From: Hyphomicrobiales bacterium
Lineage (GTDB): Bacteria; Pseudomonadota; Alphaproteobacteria; Rhizobiales; Xanthobacteraceae
Direction: 5' to 3'
DNA length: 64,000 nucleotides
Assembly (NCBI GenBank): GCA_017305555.1
Contig: JAFKKM010000017.1
Span: forward strand, 1 to 64,000
Every line of letters begins with the position of its first letter. Within the stretch, counting starts at the first letter, position 1. Under the pieces are notes generated by a model. The model saw nothing but the letters and a program-made list of their open reading frames with translations, did no database searches and was not told where the DNA came from. The position numbers and the translations under genes are program-made. This document shows positions 25,954-34,043 of this stretch, one piece after another.

Positions 25954-26799
25954 TCACCTCGCGGTTCGAGCGAGGACGAAATCGAACGGCGAACGCCAAA
26001 GCGTGGCACCATTTACGACACGTTCGAAGACTCCAATCAAAGAACTCTTAACACCGAACACTGCGTCGGACTCAAGATAGGCATCACCCGCAACGAAAAT
26101 ATGCGTCACTAGCTTTTGATAGCCTTCGGCCGTCACGAGGTAATGCATATGCGCCGGACGATACGGATGGCGGCCGAGATGACCGAGCATCTCGCCGACC
26201 GGTCCGTCGTCGGGAATCGGATAGGACACCGGCTTGATGCCCGCGAAACGATAAGCCCCATCGGAACGCGTCACGAAGATGCCGCGGTTGTTCCACCTCG
26301 GCTGAACACCGGGCTGCTGAACATCGTAGAAGCCCTCGGCACTGTCCGACCAGACGTCGATCCGCGCTCCCTCGATCGGTTTGCCGTCGAGATCGATCAC
26401 CCTGCCCTCATAAAGACAGCTCTCGCCCTTGCCGTCGAGGTTGATGCTGTCCCCCATCTGACGCACGGGCGCGCCCTTGACATGGAAGGGACCGAATACT
26501 GTGTTTTCGGTTGCTCTCGCCGGACGGCGGTTATTGATGGCATCGACCAACATCGAGAAGCCGAGCGCATCGCTCAGCAAGATAAATTCCTGACGCTCGC
26601 TGCTGCACATCTGACCGGTTCTGGTCAAAAACTCGATACCGTAATTCCATTCGTCCTGCGTCAATTGAATATCTTGGGCGAATGCATGAAGATGCTTGAT
26701 CAGACAGGCCATGACCTCGGCCAGACGCGGGTTAATATCTTTCCCCATTCGTCCGTTGACGGCTTCAATCGAATTTTCCTCGGTGAAATAGCCGGCCAT
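25954..26799 (-). CDS. Intradiol ring-cleavage dioxygenase, hydroxyquinol 1,2-dioxygenase type
   Basis: A 281-residue non-haem Fe(III) dioxygenase. The N-terminal helical dimerisation domain (about 1-100) is followed by the beta-sandwich: NTVFGPFHVKGAP, GARIDVWSDSAEGFYDVQ and GHLGRHPYRPAHMHYLVTAEGY. The Tyr residues of GFYDVQ and HPYRP and the two His of AHMH are the expected iron ligands. The pattern fits hydroxyquinol (1,2,4-trihydroxybenzene) dioxygenases better than catechol enzymes; the product would be maleylacetate. Start ATG 26799 has GGGAG upstream. The next gene on its 5' side is a broken maleylacetate reductase, and a TetR gene lies beyond that. Confidence 0.9.
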   Translation of the reverse strand: MAGYFTEENSIEAVNGRMGKDINPRLAEVMACLIKHLHAFAQDIQLTQDEWNYGIEFLTRTGQMCSSERQEFILLSDALGFSMLVDAINNRRPARATENTVFGPFHVKGAPVRQMGDSINLDGKGESCLYEGRVIDLDGKPIEGARIDVWSDSAEGFYDVQQPGVQPRWNNRGIFVTRSDGAYRFAGIKPVSYPIPDDGPVGEMLGHLGRHPYRPAHMHYLVTAEGYQKLVTHIFVAGDAYLESDAVFGVKSSLIGVFERVVNGATLWRSPFDFVLARTAR

Positions 26800-26891
26800 C
26801 TCGTTGTCTCCCTGATTCTGTTCTCGTGTCGGGCTTGCCCTGACAACCTGCATACTTGACGCGGATTGCTATAGCTCGTTTCGCATCCTAT

Positions 26892-27434
26892 TCAGGTCGT
26901 GCCTTCCCGAGCAGGTTGCAACAGCTCACAAACCGCGTCTCGAGCAACCGGGCGCGGATTTCAACACGGCGCTTTGACCGCGAGATCCGCTGCCAGGTCG
27001 AGATCGTTTTCGCGAAGCCCGATATCGCGCGGCGCAAGCGGCGCTTCAAGAGACCATGCAAAATCATGAAATTGCCCGCCGACCGGTCCGCCGAACAAGT
27101 CGGTCACTGGCGCCAAAGCAACCGCAGCGGCCGGGGGTTATAGGCAACCGAATGCGGCAACAAAACCGCATGCGTTTCCGCATGGGGTAGATTGAAACTA
27201 TCGCCGAGCATATGGCAGAGCTTGTGATGCAACGCCATTCCGACCTGCGCGAGGACCGTACCGCAAAGCCATGAGCCGAACGGCGTCTCCTCGCGTGCGT
27301 CAAGGTTGCCGGGATTGGCGATGACGCGAGGCAAGCCTGCTTTGAAGGTCCAGAGACCGGCGAGCGCCACTTGATCCGGGCGAGAATGCCGAAACCTACA
27401 ACGACCCAGCCCGCGTGTCGTTTCGTACCGCCGA
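26892..27434 (-). pseudogene. Maleylacetate reductase pseudogene (C-terminal half)
   Basis: Reading leftward, 27370-27125 encodes ALAGLWTFKAGLPRVIANP, GSWLCGTVLAQVGMALHHKLCHMLGDSFNLPHAETHAVLLPHSVAYN, the metal-binding domain of maleylacetate reductase. Near 27125 the frame shifts; the next frame gives VTDLFGGPVGG and FHDFAWSLEAPLAPRDIGLRENDLDLAADLAV, then APC-stop-NPRP where relatives read NPYWNPRP, so a Trp codon has become TGA near 26959. Homology ends at a TGA at 26892-26894. The NAD-binding N-terminal half is missing, and the fragment abuts the TetR gene. This is a truncated, frameshifted and nonsense-mutated relic of the second enzyme of the hydroxyquinol pathway. Confidence 0.85.
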
Positions 27435-28091
27435 TCAGCCTTTGCCTTTCAGTCCTCGGAAAACGAACTTCATGTAGGCTTGGATCACCCATTCGGGGAT
27501 GTGCTGTGCTTTCTTTCCCGCCTTCGAGAAGCGCAAATAGATGTAAAAGCGGGCAGCCATAAGAACAAAGACGATGACCTCCAGTTCTCGTTCGTCATAA
27601 CCTTCTATCTCGCCGTTGCTCAAGCTGCGCTTCAATGCCTTCATATAGTGCTTGGCGAGATTCCCAATATGGTTGTCAAACGCTGAGGGAGCCGCGACCT
27701 CAGCTTCGTTCACAAGGCGATAAAAACCTGGATGACGTGTCAGAAAATCGAAGAAACCCCGAAAGCCGGTTTCTTCCATCTCCATAACATTGCGGGAGCC
27801 CTTGATCTGTTCCCGCACCTCCTCAAGCAGTTCTTCGCCAACGCTGGGAAGCAGGACGTCAAAGAAAGACTGCCGGGATTGAAAGTGCTTGTAGAACGTT
27901 CCGGTGCCCAGTCCGGCGCCTTCCGAAATTCTCGAAATGGATGCTTCTTCGTAACCGACTTCACCGACAACCCGCTCGCCGGAACGCAGGAGCGCCTGCC
28001 TATTGCGCGCCACCTTTTCCGCGCGTGTCGGCTTGGGCGAAGAACTGCCTTCGGTCGCAGAAGCTCCCTGCTGGGATCGGCGATTTTTCAT
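27435..28091 (-). CDS. TetR family transcriptional regulator
   Basis: A 218-residue regulator: a basic, Ser-rich N-terminal arm of about 25 residues, then the TetR helix-turn-helix (VVGEVGYEEASISRISEGAGLGTGTFYKHFQSRQSFF, about 42-78), then a helical ligand domain. It is divergent from the orphan binding protein at 28248 and lies upstream of the maleylacetate reductase relic and the dioxygenase. It may control either or both. A candidate operator lies at 28159-28182. Confidence 0.9.
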   Translation of the reverse strand: MKNRRSQQGASATEGSSSPKPTRAEKVARNRQALLRSGERVVGEVGYEEASISRISEGAGLGTGTFYKHFQSRQSFFDVLLPSVGEELLEEVREQIKGSRNVMEMEETGFRGFFDFLTRHPGFYRLVNEAEVAAPSAFDNHIGNLAKHYMKALKRSLSNGEIEGYDERELEVIVFVLMAARFYIYLRFSKAGKKAQHIPEWVIQAYMKFVFRGLKGKG

Positions 28092-28158
28092 GTTGCCTGT
28101 GATCTCCCCTCGATTCGGGACAACCTATAAAGGAAACCGGAACAACTCCCAAAAAGAG

Positions 28159-28182
28159 AAAGGTGAGCCACTATTCACTTTT
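28159..28182. promoter_or_regulatory. Inverted repeat in the TetR / binding-protein intergenic region
   Basis: AAAGGTGA-N8-TCACTTTT: 7 of 8 positions complement each other. It lies between the TetR gene (starts 28091, leftward) and the binding protein (28248, rightward), the expected place for an autoregulatory TetR operator. No second copy was found in the window. Confidence 0.4.
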
Positions 28183-28247
28183 GTCTTGTTTTGATGTTCT
28201 CGATCTGCAATCCTCCGGTAACTTCAAGTTCAGATCAGGGAACGGAA

Positions 28248-29441
28248 ATGCTTCGAACAGGACTCGCCGCCAGCGCGCTCTTTATGGCTGTTGTTGCGCA
28301 TGCAGCCGAGACACCCCCGATCAAGATCGGGGTATTGACGGATATGGCCGGGCCTTATGCCGCAATTACAGGAAAGGGCGCGGTTGTCGCGGCGAAACTT
28401 GCGATCGAGGATTTCCAGAAAGAAGCGCCTGACCAGAAGGTTGAGTTGCTTTCTGCGGATCATCAGAACAAGCCGGATATCGCCACGGGCATCGCCAGAA
28501 AGTGGTTCGATGTGGACGGTGTTTCTATGGTTTCTGAACTGACCACGTCAGCTGTGGCGTTGGCCGTCCAGAAGCTTGCTGAGGACAAAAACAGGGTCAG
28601 CATCGCGTCAGGAGCCGGGTCGTCCGATCTAACCGGAAAGGCCTGCAGCAAGACGGGATTCCACTGGACCTATGACACCTACGCGCTAGCAAATGGCACA
28701 GGCCGCGCGATTATGGATCAAGGTGCCAAACGCTGGTACTTCCTGACGGTCGACTATGCTTTCGGAAAGGCGCTGCAGGAGGATGTCACCCAGGCGGTTC
28801 GCGCCAAAGGTGGCGAAGTCATCGGTGAAGTCAAGCATCCGCTCAACACGTCAGATTTTTCGTCGTTTCTGCTTCAGGCCCAGCAATCGGGCGCGGATGT
28901 GATCGGACTTGCCAATGCTGGCGCCGACCTAATTAACTCCATCAAGCAAGCAAACGAGTTTGGGATTCCGCAGAAGCAACGGCTGGCGGCATTGCTGGTC
29001 TATATCACCGATGTGCATGCGCTCGGCCTTCCGGTTGCCAAGAACGTATTCTTGACGACCGCGTTCTACTGGAACGCCAACGACGAGACGCGTGCATGGT
29101 CGAAGCGATACTTCGATCAAATGGGATCAATACCCACGATGGCTCAAGCGGGCGTCTATTCCGGCGCGCTGCATTACTTACGTGCGGCTTCCAAGGCGAA
29201 ATCGGTCGAGGGCGACAAGGTGGCGGGTGCAATGCGAGAAATAGCAGTTAACGACGCCTTCGCCAAAGGCGGGAAGGTGCGTGCGGACGGACGAATGGTT
29301 CACGACATGTATCTTGCCCAGGTAAAGGAGCCGCAGCAATCGAAGGGGCCGTGGGATTACTACAACATCGTGAAAGTCATCAAAGGCGACGAGGCGTTTC
29401 GCCCGATGGCGAATGGTGGATGCCCGCTGGTCGTCAAGTAA
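28248..29441 (+). CDS. ABC transporter substrate-binding protein, Liv type (orphan 3)
   Basis: A 397-residue periplasmic binding protein. Start ATG 28248 is chosen for its proper signal peptide (MLRTGLAASALFMAVVAHA, cleavage after AHA) and AGGGA upstream; the frame is open to 28191 but that would add a non-signal sequence. The mature part begins PPIKIGVLTDMAGPYAAITGKGAVVAA and follows the proteins at 9148 and 20848 closely, ending in CPLVVK instead of CPLLKK. No transporter genes are adjacent; a GST-like gene and a CoA ligase follow directly. Confidence 0.92.
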   Translation: MLRTGLAASALFMAVVAHAAETPPIKIGVLTDMAGPYAAITGKGAVVAAKLAIEDFQKEAPDQKVELLSADHQNKPDIATGIARKWFDVDGVSMVSELTTSAVALAVQKLAEDKNRVSIASGAGSSDLTGKACSKTGFHWTYDTYALANGTGRAIMDQGAKRWYFLTVDYAFGKALQEDVTQAVRAKGGEVIGEVKHPLNTSDFSSFLLQAQQSGADVIGLANAGADLINSIKQANEFGIPQKQRLAALLVYITDVHALGLPVAKNVFLTTAFYWNANDETRAWSKRYFDQMGSIPTMAQAGVYSGALHYLRAASKAKSVEGDKVAGAMREIAVNDAFAKGGKVRADGRMVHDMYLAQVKEPQQSKGPWDYYNIVKVIKGDEAFRPMANGGCPLVVK

Positions 29442-29459
29442 GGCTATAGGGCTGTGACA

Positions 29460-30473
29460 ATGGATCGTTATCGTCTCATCGGATCAACCGCATCGCCTTA
29501 TGCATTGAAGATGCGATCCTTGCTTCGCTATCGCAGAATCCCATTTGATTGGGTGATCATGACGCCTGAACTGAGACGTGCGACGTCTCATCTCCGGCCA
29601 ATGCTGATTCCGGTTCTTCAGTATCCGGACGGTTCCTACGGAAACGAAACGACCGCGCTTGCCCGCGAACTTGAGCGTCGTCACACAGGCCGGTCGATGA
29701 TACCAGATCGACCGGAGATCGCTTTTCTGAGCGAACTCATCGAGGATTTCGCCGACGAATGGGTCGTCAAGCCACTCTTTCTATATCGCTGGTGGGATGC
29801 CGAGGATCAGTCCTACGTTTCACGGTGGGGAGCGGAAGAGTGGTCAGTCTTCGAATCGGGGATGACGCGTGACGCGATCGTCTCGCATTTTCGCGCGCGT
29901 CAAGTATCACGAATGCCAATCCTCGGTGCGACGAAAGAAAACTATGGGCTGCTCGCGGAAAGTTACAAGCGTGTACTCCTGGCCTGCGAACCGCATGTCG
30001 GCATAGGACAATTCATCTTTGGAACGCGCCCCTCGATCGCGGATATCGCGCTGTACGGTCAGCTTAGCGAACTGGGCACTGACCCCACGCCCATGAGAAT
30101 CATGAGAAATATCGCGCCGTTCACGGATCATTGGGTTCGACGCGCCGACGATCTTTCCGGAGTCAATGGAGCTTGGCGAGCGCGGGAGGATAGTATCTCC
30201 CCCTGGGCCATCGACCTGTTGCGGATCGTGGGGGAGCTGTATCTTCCATTCTTAACCGCGAATGAACGCGCGTTTAAGGAGGGAAAAAATCAGCTGGAGA
30301 TTACGGTTTGGGGCAAGCCGTATGTGCTTTCTCCATTCAAGTATCAGGTCAAATGCCTGACCGCTCTCCGTTCTTCATTCGCGTCGTTAACGAGTCAGGA
30401 GCGGAGCGCCATTGGATCGGTTCTCGACGCGACGGGCTGCTCCCCGCATCTTATTGACAGTCGCCATCAATGA
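29460..30473 (+). CDS. Glutathione S-transferase-like protein
   Basis: A 337-residue protein with an N-terminal thioredoxin-fold GST domain (RLIGSTASPYALKMRSLLRYRRIPFDWV, LIPVLQYPDGSYGNETTALARELE) and a C-terminal helical domain (FIFGTRPSIADIALYGQLSEL, about 180-200). At 337 residues it is much longer than a usual GST (200-230): about 110 extra residues lie in the helical half and tail. Start ATG 29460 is preferred to GTG 29454. It overlaps the next gene (ATGA at 30470), so it is translationally coupled to the CoA ligase. It could isomerise or conjugate an intermediate, as maleylacetoacetate isomerase does, but this is inference. Confidence 0.82.
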   Translation: MDRYRLIGSTASPYALKMRSLLRYRRIPFDWVIMTPELRRATSHLRPMLIPVLQYPDGSYGNETTALARELERRHTGRSMIPDRPEIAFLSELIEDFADEWVVKPLFLYRWWDAEDQSYVSRWGAEEWSVFESGMTRDAIVSHFRARQVSRMPILGATKENYGLLAESYKRVLLACEPHVGIGQFIFGTRPSIADIALYGQLSELGTDPTPMRIMRNIAPFTDHWVRRADDLSGVNGAWRAREDSISPWAIDLLRIVGELYLPFLTANERAFKEGKNQLEITVWGKPYVLSPFKYQVKCLTALRSSFASLTSQERSAIGSVLDATGCSPHLIDSRHQ

Positions 30474-32014
30474 CATTCTTCGCACCCGACTGGATTTCAC
30501 ACCATGCTGCGGTGTCGCCCGATCAACGGGCGATGACCGACGTCTATTCCGGCCGGTCATTCACATATGCGGAAATGGAAAACAGGTGCGCTCGCCTCGC
30601 GTCTCATCTTCAGGGTCTCGGCGTCGAACGCGGCGATCGAGTCGCCGTGCTGTGCTTTAACTCGACAGACATTTTTGAGATTCAGTTTGCATGTTGCAAG
30701 CTTGGCGCTGCGTTCGTTCCTTTGAATTGGCGCCTTTCGCCGATCGAGATCATGGCGATCGCGGAAAATGCATCGCCGAAAGTACTCATTCATGGAGCCG
30801 AGTTCCGAGAGACCGCGCTCTCACTGAAAACGGCGGGACATGTGGTCTGTATCATCCAGGTCAGCGACGGCGCCCCCTCCAGCTACGAAGATGCGATACG
30901 TGCCTCCGATGTTATCCAGCGGCCCTGCGCAATCACCCAGGACGATCTCCTCGCCATTATGTACACCTCGGGAACGACCGGACTTCCAAAAGGGGTTCTC
31001 GTAACACAACGGATGGCGATTTTCTCGGCCATTAATGGCATGATGAAAACGGGGGTGAGCAAGCGCTCCACAGGTCTGACTTTTCTTCCGCTGTTTCATG
31101 TCGGCGGATTGTTCCTGATGGCGAACTTCATATTTCACGCTGGCGGCCACAACGTAGTGATGCGAAATTTCGACGCGCGCGAATGCCTGAATCTTCTGGC
31201 TGACAAGGACATCAGGATTTCCCACGCGTTCGGAGTACCGACCAATTTCGCGTTGATTTCGGAACTCCCCGATTTTGCGTCATGCGATCTAAGTCACGTC
31301 GAATGTTTGATGGTTGGCGGGGCTCCATCGCCGATGGGATTGCTCATGGCGTATGCGAATAAGGATATTCGGCTCCAGCAGGGCTGGGGGATGACTGAAA
31401 CGGCGACAATCGGAACGGTGCTTGCCGCTGATGATGCCTTTGATAGGATTGGATCTGCCGGTCAAGCGGTCATGCACGCCGAACTGGCCATCCTGGATGA
31501 CGAGTGCCATCCCCTCCCAGTCGGAGCGGTCGGACAGCTAGCGATCCGCGGTCCAACCGTAACGCCTGGATATTGGCAGCAACCAGCAGCGACCGAAGCC
31601 GCGTTCCATCAAGAGTGGTTTCTCACGGGAGATGCAGCCCGCGTCGATCAGGACGGTTTCTATTATATAGTTGACCGCTGGAAGGATATGTACATATCCG
31701 GCGGTGAGAACGTCTACCCGGCTGAGATTGAGAGTATTTTGTCCGGCTTGAATGGCGTCAGCGAAGCGGCAGTTATTGGTATCCCGGATGAAAAATGGGG
31801 TGAGGTCGGTTGCGCTTTCCTTGTCTGCCAAATTGGGACCACCCTAACTGCCGAGGATGTGATCACTTACTGTGCTGGCCATCTGGCACGGTTCAAGTTG
31901 CCGAAACAAATCATTTTTGTTGAGGAGATTCCGCATACGGCGGCAGGGAAAATATCAAAGCCGGATTTACGTGGAAACTATCGAGACGGGAAATACAATT
32001 CGTCGAAGAACTGA
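30470..32014 (+). CDS. AMP-forming acyl-CoA ligase
   Basis: A 514-residue ANL-family ligase: IMYTSGTTGLPKGVLVTQ (A3), QQGWGMTETATIG (A5), FLTGDAARVDQDGFYYIVDRWKDMYISGGENVYPAEIE (A7/A8) and TAAGKISKPDLR with the catalytic Lys. The hinge and GGENVYPAEIE pattern are typical of long- or medium-chain and aryl-CoA ligases. It ends the unit binding protein - GST-like - ligase. The dispersed repeat (copy B) begins about 110 bases downstream. Confidence 0.92.
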   Translation: MTFFAPDWISHHAAVSPDQRAMTDVYSGRSFTYAEMENRCARLASHLQGLGVERGDRVAVLCFNSTDIFEIQFACCKLGAAFVPLNWRLSPIEIMAIAENASPKVLIHGAEFRETALSLKTAGHVVCIIQVSDGAPSSYEDAIRASDVIQRPCAITQDDLLAIMYTSGTTGLPKGVLVTQRMAIFSAINGMMKTGVSKRSTGLTFLPLFHVGGLFLMANFIFHAGGHNVVMRNFDARECLNLLADKDIRISHAFGVPTNFALISELPDFASCDLSHVECLMVGGAPSPMGLLMAYANKDIRLQQGWGMTETATIGTVLAADDAFDRIGSAGQAVMHAELAILDDECHPLPVGAVGQLAIRGPTVTPGYWQQPAATEAAFHQEWFLTGDAARVDQDGFYYIVDRWKDMYISGGENVYPAEIESILSGLNGVSEAAVIGIPDEKWGEVGCAFLVCQIGTTLTAEDVITYCAGHLARFKLPKQIIFVEEIPHTAAGKISKPDLRGNYRDGKYNSSKN

Positions 32015-32122
32015 CAAAGCGATCGCCATCTCCACACGTCCGCACCTCCCCTAATTTACCATCTCAACAAGTGTACAGGTTTGACGCTCACAGACGATGG
32101 AAACCAATCCTGATATTTGATG

Positions 32123-32387
32123 CTGACTTCCCTGTTCTTGGAGAATATTTCCCTGCAACAAGCGTGATTTAAAACCAAAAGAAGTACCCGCACCGCAGAA
32201 GTTTTAGGCGCATTGCCTGTTATAAATCGCCTGAAAATCGCGAAATTCCCTGCACTTTTCCCTGTTCTCAGGGAAATTTCGCCAATGACTGTTTCACATC
32301 CGACTGCGTCCGCCACCACCCAGTCCCGGCAAACCCGGTATCCGCGTCGACTATGAAAGTTGTCCGTTCTTCACGGGCTTTGCTGGA
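32123..32387. repeat. Dispersed repeat, copy B
   Basis: Direct copy of the repeat at 14038-14305, about three quarters identical over the last 140 bases by eye. It has the same spaced TTCCCTG words, a TTTCCCTG/CAGGGAAA hairpin with a 4-base loop (32257-32276) and the block CATCCGACTGC ... CCACCACCCAGTC ... AAACCCGG. The intervening 18 kb carry two separate catabolic modules. No recombinase gene remains beside this copy, and 32388-32572 holds nothing recognisable. Confidence 0.7.
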
Positions 32388-32572
32388 ACGCTCGAATGTC
32401 TTGATGCCAACGGGGCACGCACGGCTGCCGAGTGACGAGCGCCCAGAAAACCACAATCACCTTGCGGTGAAATGTCCGCTATTGGCGCAAAACGGACATT
32501 CCATAACGTCCGATCGGCGAATGCTGACATAAAGTAGGCGCATCGAGGTAGCTACTTCACTTGTCGTGAGGG

Positions 32573-33271
32573 TTAAAGATATGACGTTTTCACTATCGGT
32601 GAATTTCGCAGCTCCTCAGCGGTGCCACGCAAAGTGACTTCGCCGAGATCCAGCACGCAGCCTGATGACGCCACATCGAGCGCAATCGCAGCATTCTGCT
32701 CGACCAGCAGAACCGCCGTTCCCTCCGCACTGATTTGGCGGACGATGCCGAAAATCTCCTCGACGATACGGGGCGCGAGCCCGAGCGACGGTTCATCGAG
32801 CAACAGGAATTCGGGACGCCCCATCAGTGCTCGCGCAATCGCAAGCATCTGCTGCTCGCCGCCGGATAGCGTTCGCGCCGGCTGCGCAAGCCGTGCCCGC
32901 AGACTCGGAAAGATATCGAGAAGTCGCTCGCTCTCGGCAGCGATATCAGCCGCGCCGCGCCGCAGATAGCCACCGAGGCGCAGATTATCCGCAACGCTGA
33001 GACTCAGAAACAGCTCGCGCTGTTCCGGCACCAGCGCGACGCCCGCTTTCAGCGCCCGATCCGGCGCGCCGTCAAACAGCGGTTTATCGTCAAGCGTTAC
33101 GGTCCCGGCAGCGCGCGGCAGCAATCCGACGATCGCTTTCAGAAGCGTCGATTTGCCAGCTCCATTCGCACCGAGCACGGTGACGATCGCACCGCGAGGC
33201 ACGTCAAGGCTGACGCCGCGCAGCACCGTCTTGTTACCGTAACCGGCATGAAGATCACGCACTGAAAGCAT
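32573..33271 (-). CDS. livF: Branched-chain amino acid-type ABC transporter ATPase LivF
   Basis: A 232-residue ATPase, the shorter of the two Liv ATPases. Walker A GANGAGKST, signature TLSGGEQQ, Walker B FLLLDEPSLGL and H-loop-type VEQNA are all present. I use ATG 33271 (MLSVRDLHAGYG), which overlaps the livG stop by 17 bases; an upstream TTG (33289) would add six residues. It is the last gene of the leftward operon from 39615. It couples ATP hydrolysis to import of the solute bound by the protein at 38386. Confidence 0.94.
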   Translation of the reverse strand: MLSVRDLHAGYGNKTVLRGVSLDVPRGAIVTVLGANGAGKSTLLKAIVGLLPRAAGTVTLDDKPLFDGAPDRALKAGVALVPEQRELFLSLSVADNLRLGGYLRRGAADIAAESERLLDIFPSLRARLAQPARTLSGGEQQMLAIARALMGRPEFLLLDEPSLGLAPRIVEEIFGIVRQISAEGTAVLLVEQNAAIALDVASSGCVLDLGEVTLRGTAEELRNSPIVKTSYL

Positions 33272-34043
33272 GAGCCGCTTTCTTTCCAAGATAAGCCTCG
33301 ATCACTTCGGGCGATGCCCTCACCTCCTCGGGAACGCCTTCCGCTATCTTGCGCCCAAAGTTCAGCACGCTGATCCGATCCGAAATCGCCATCACCAACG
33401 CCATGACATGATCGATGACGAGAATAGTCAGCCCATGATTGGTGCGCAGATCGAGCAAAACGCGGTTGAGCGCCTCGATTTCGGCGGCGCGCAGACCGGC
33501 TGCGGGCTCATCGAGCAACAGGAGCTTCGGTTGCGTCGCCAGTGCGCGGGCAATCTCCAGGCGGCGCTGCTTGCCGAACGGCAACGCTGCGGCGGCACTG
33601 TCTTGATCCTCCGACAGGCCGACCAGAGCGAGCAACTCGCGGGCCTCGCCCCGAGCTTCGGCTTCGCTTGCGCGCCATCGACCATCGTGCAGCGCCGCGC
33701 TGATGCCGTTGCAGGCGTAACGGCTGTCCAGCGCCACCACGACGTTGTCCAGCGCCGTCATTTCCCCGAACAGTTCGGTATTCTGGAAGGTGCGCGCGAT
33801 ACCCTGGCGCGTGATCAGATGCGGCGCGCGCCCGGACAGACTTTCTTCCTCGAAGGTCACATCGCCTTCGCTCGCACGATAAAGCCCTGTCACCACATTC
33901 AGCAGTGTGCTTTTGCCGGCACCGTTCGGCCCGATCACGGCATGAATGGTCCCGCGAGCGATATCCACCGAGACATTGTCGAGCGCAACAAGGCCGCCGA
34001 ACCTGACGGTGACGCTGTCGACATGGAGAAGCCGCTCCGTCAT
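33255..34043 (-). CDS. livG: Branched-chain amino acid-type ABC transporter ATPase LivG
   Basis: A 262-residue ATPase: Walker A GPNGAGKST, a family LPFGKQRRLEIARAL signature, Walker B LLLLDEPAAGL and the LivG-type insertion after Walker A (SGRAPHLITRQGIARTFQNTELFGEMTALDNV). It is in ATGA-type overlap with the upstream permease livM (34040-34043). Part of the LivHMGF importer of this operon. Confidence 0.94.
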   Translation of the reverse strand: MTERLLHVDSVTVRFGGLVALDNVSVDIARGTIHAVIGPNGAGKSTLLNVVTGLYRASEGDVTFEEESLSGRAPHLITRQGIARTFQNTELFGEMTALDNVVVALDSRYACNGISAALHDGRWRASEAEARGEARELLALVGLSEDQDSAAAALPFGKQRRLEIARALATQPKLLLLDEPAAGLRAAEIEALNRVLLDLRTNHGLTILVIDHVMALVMAISDRISVLNFGRKIAEGVPEEVRASPEVIEAYLGKKAAHAFSA

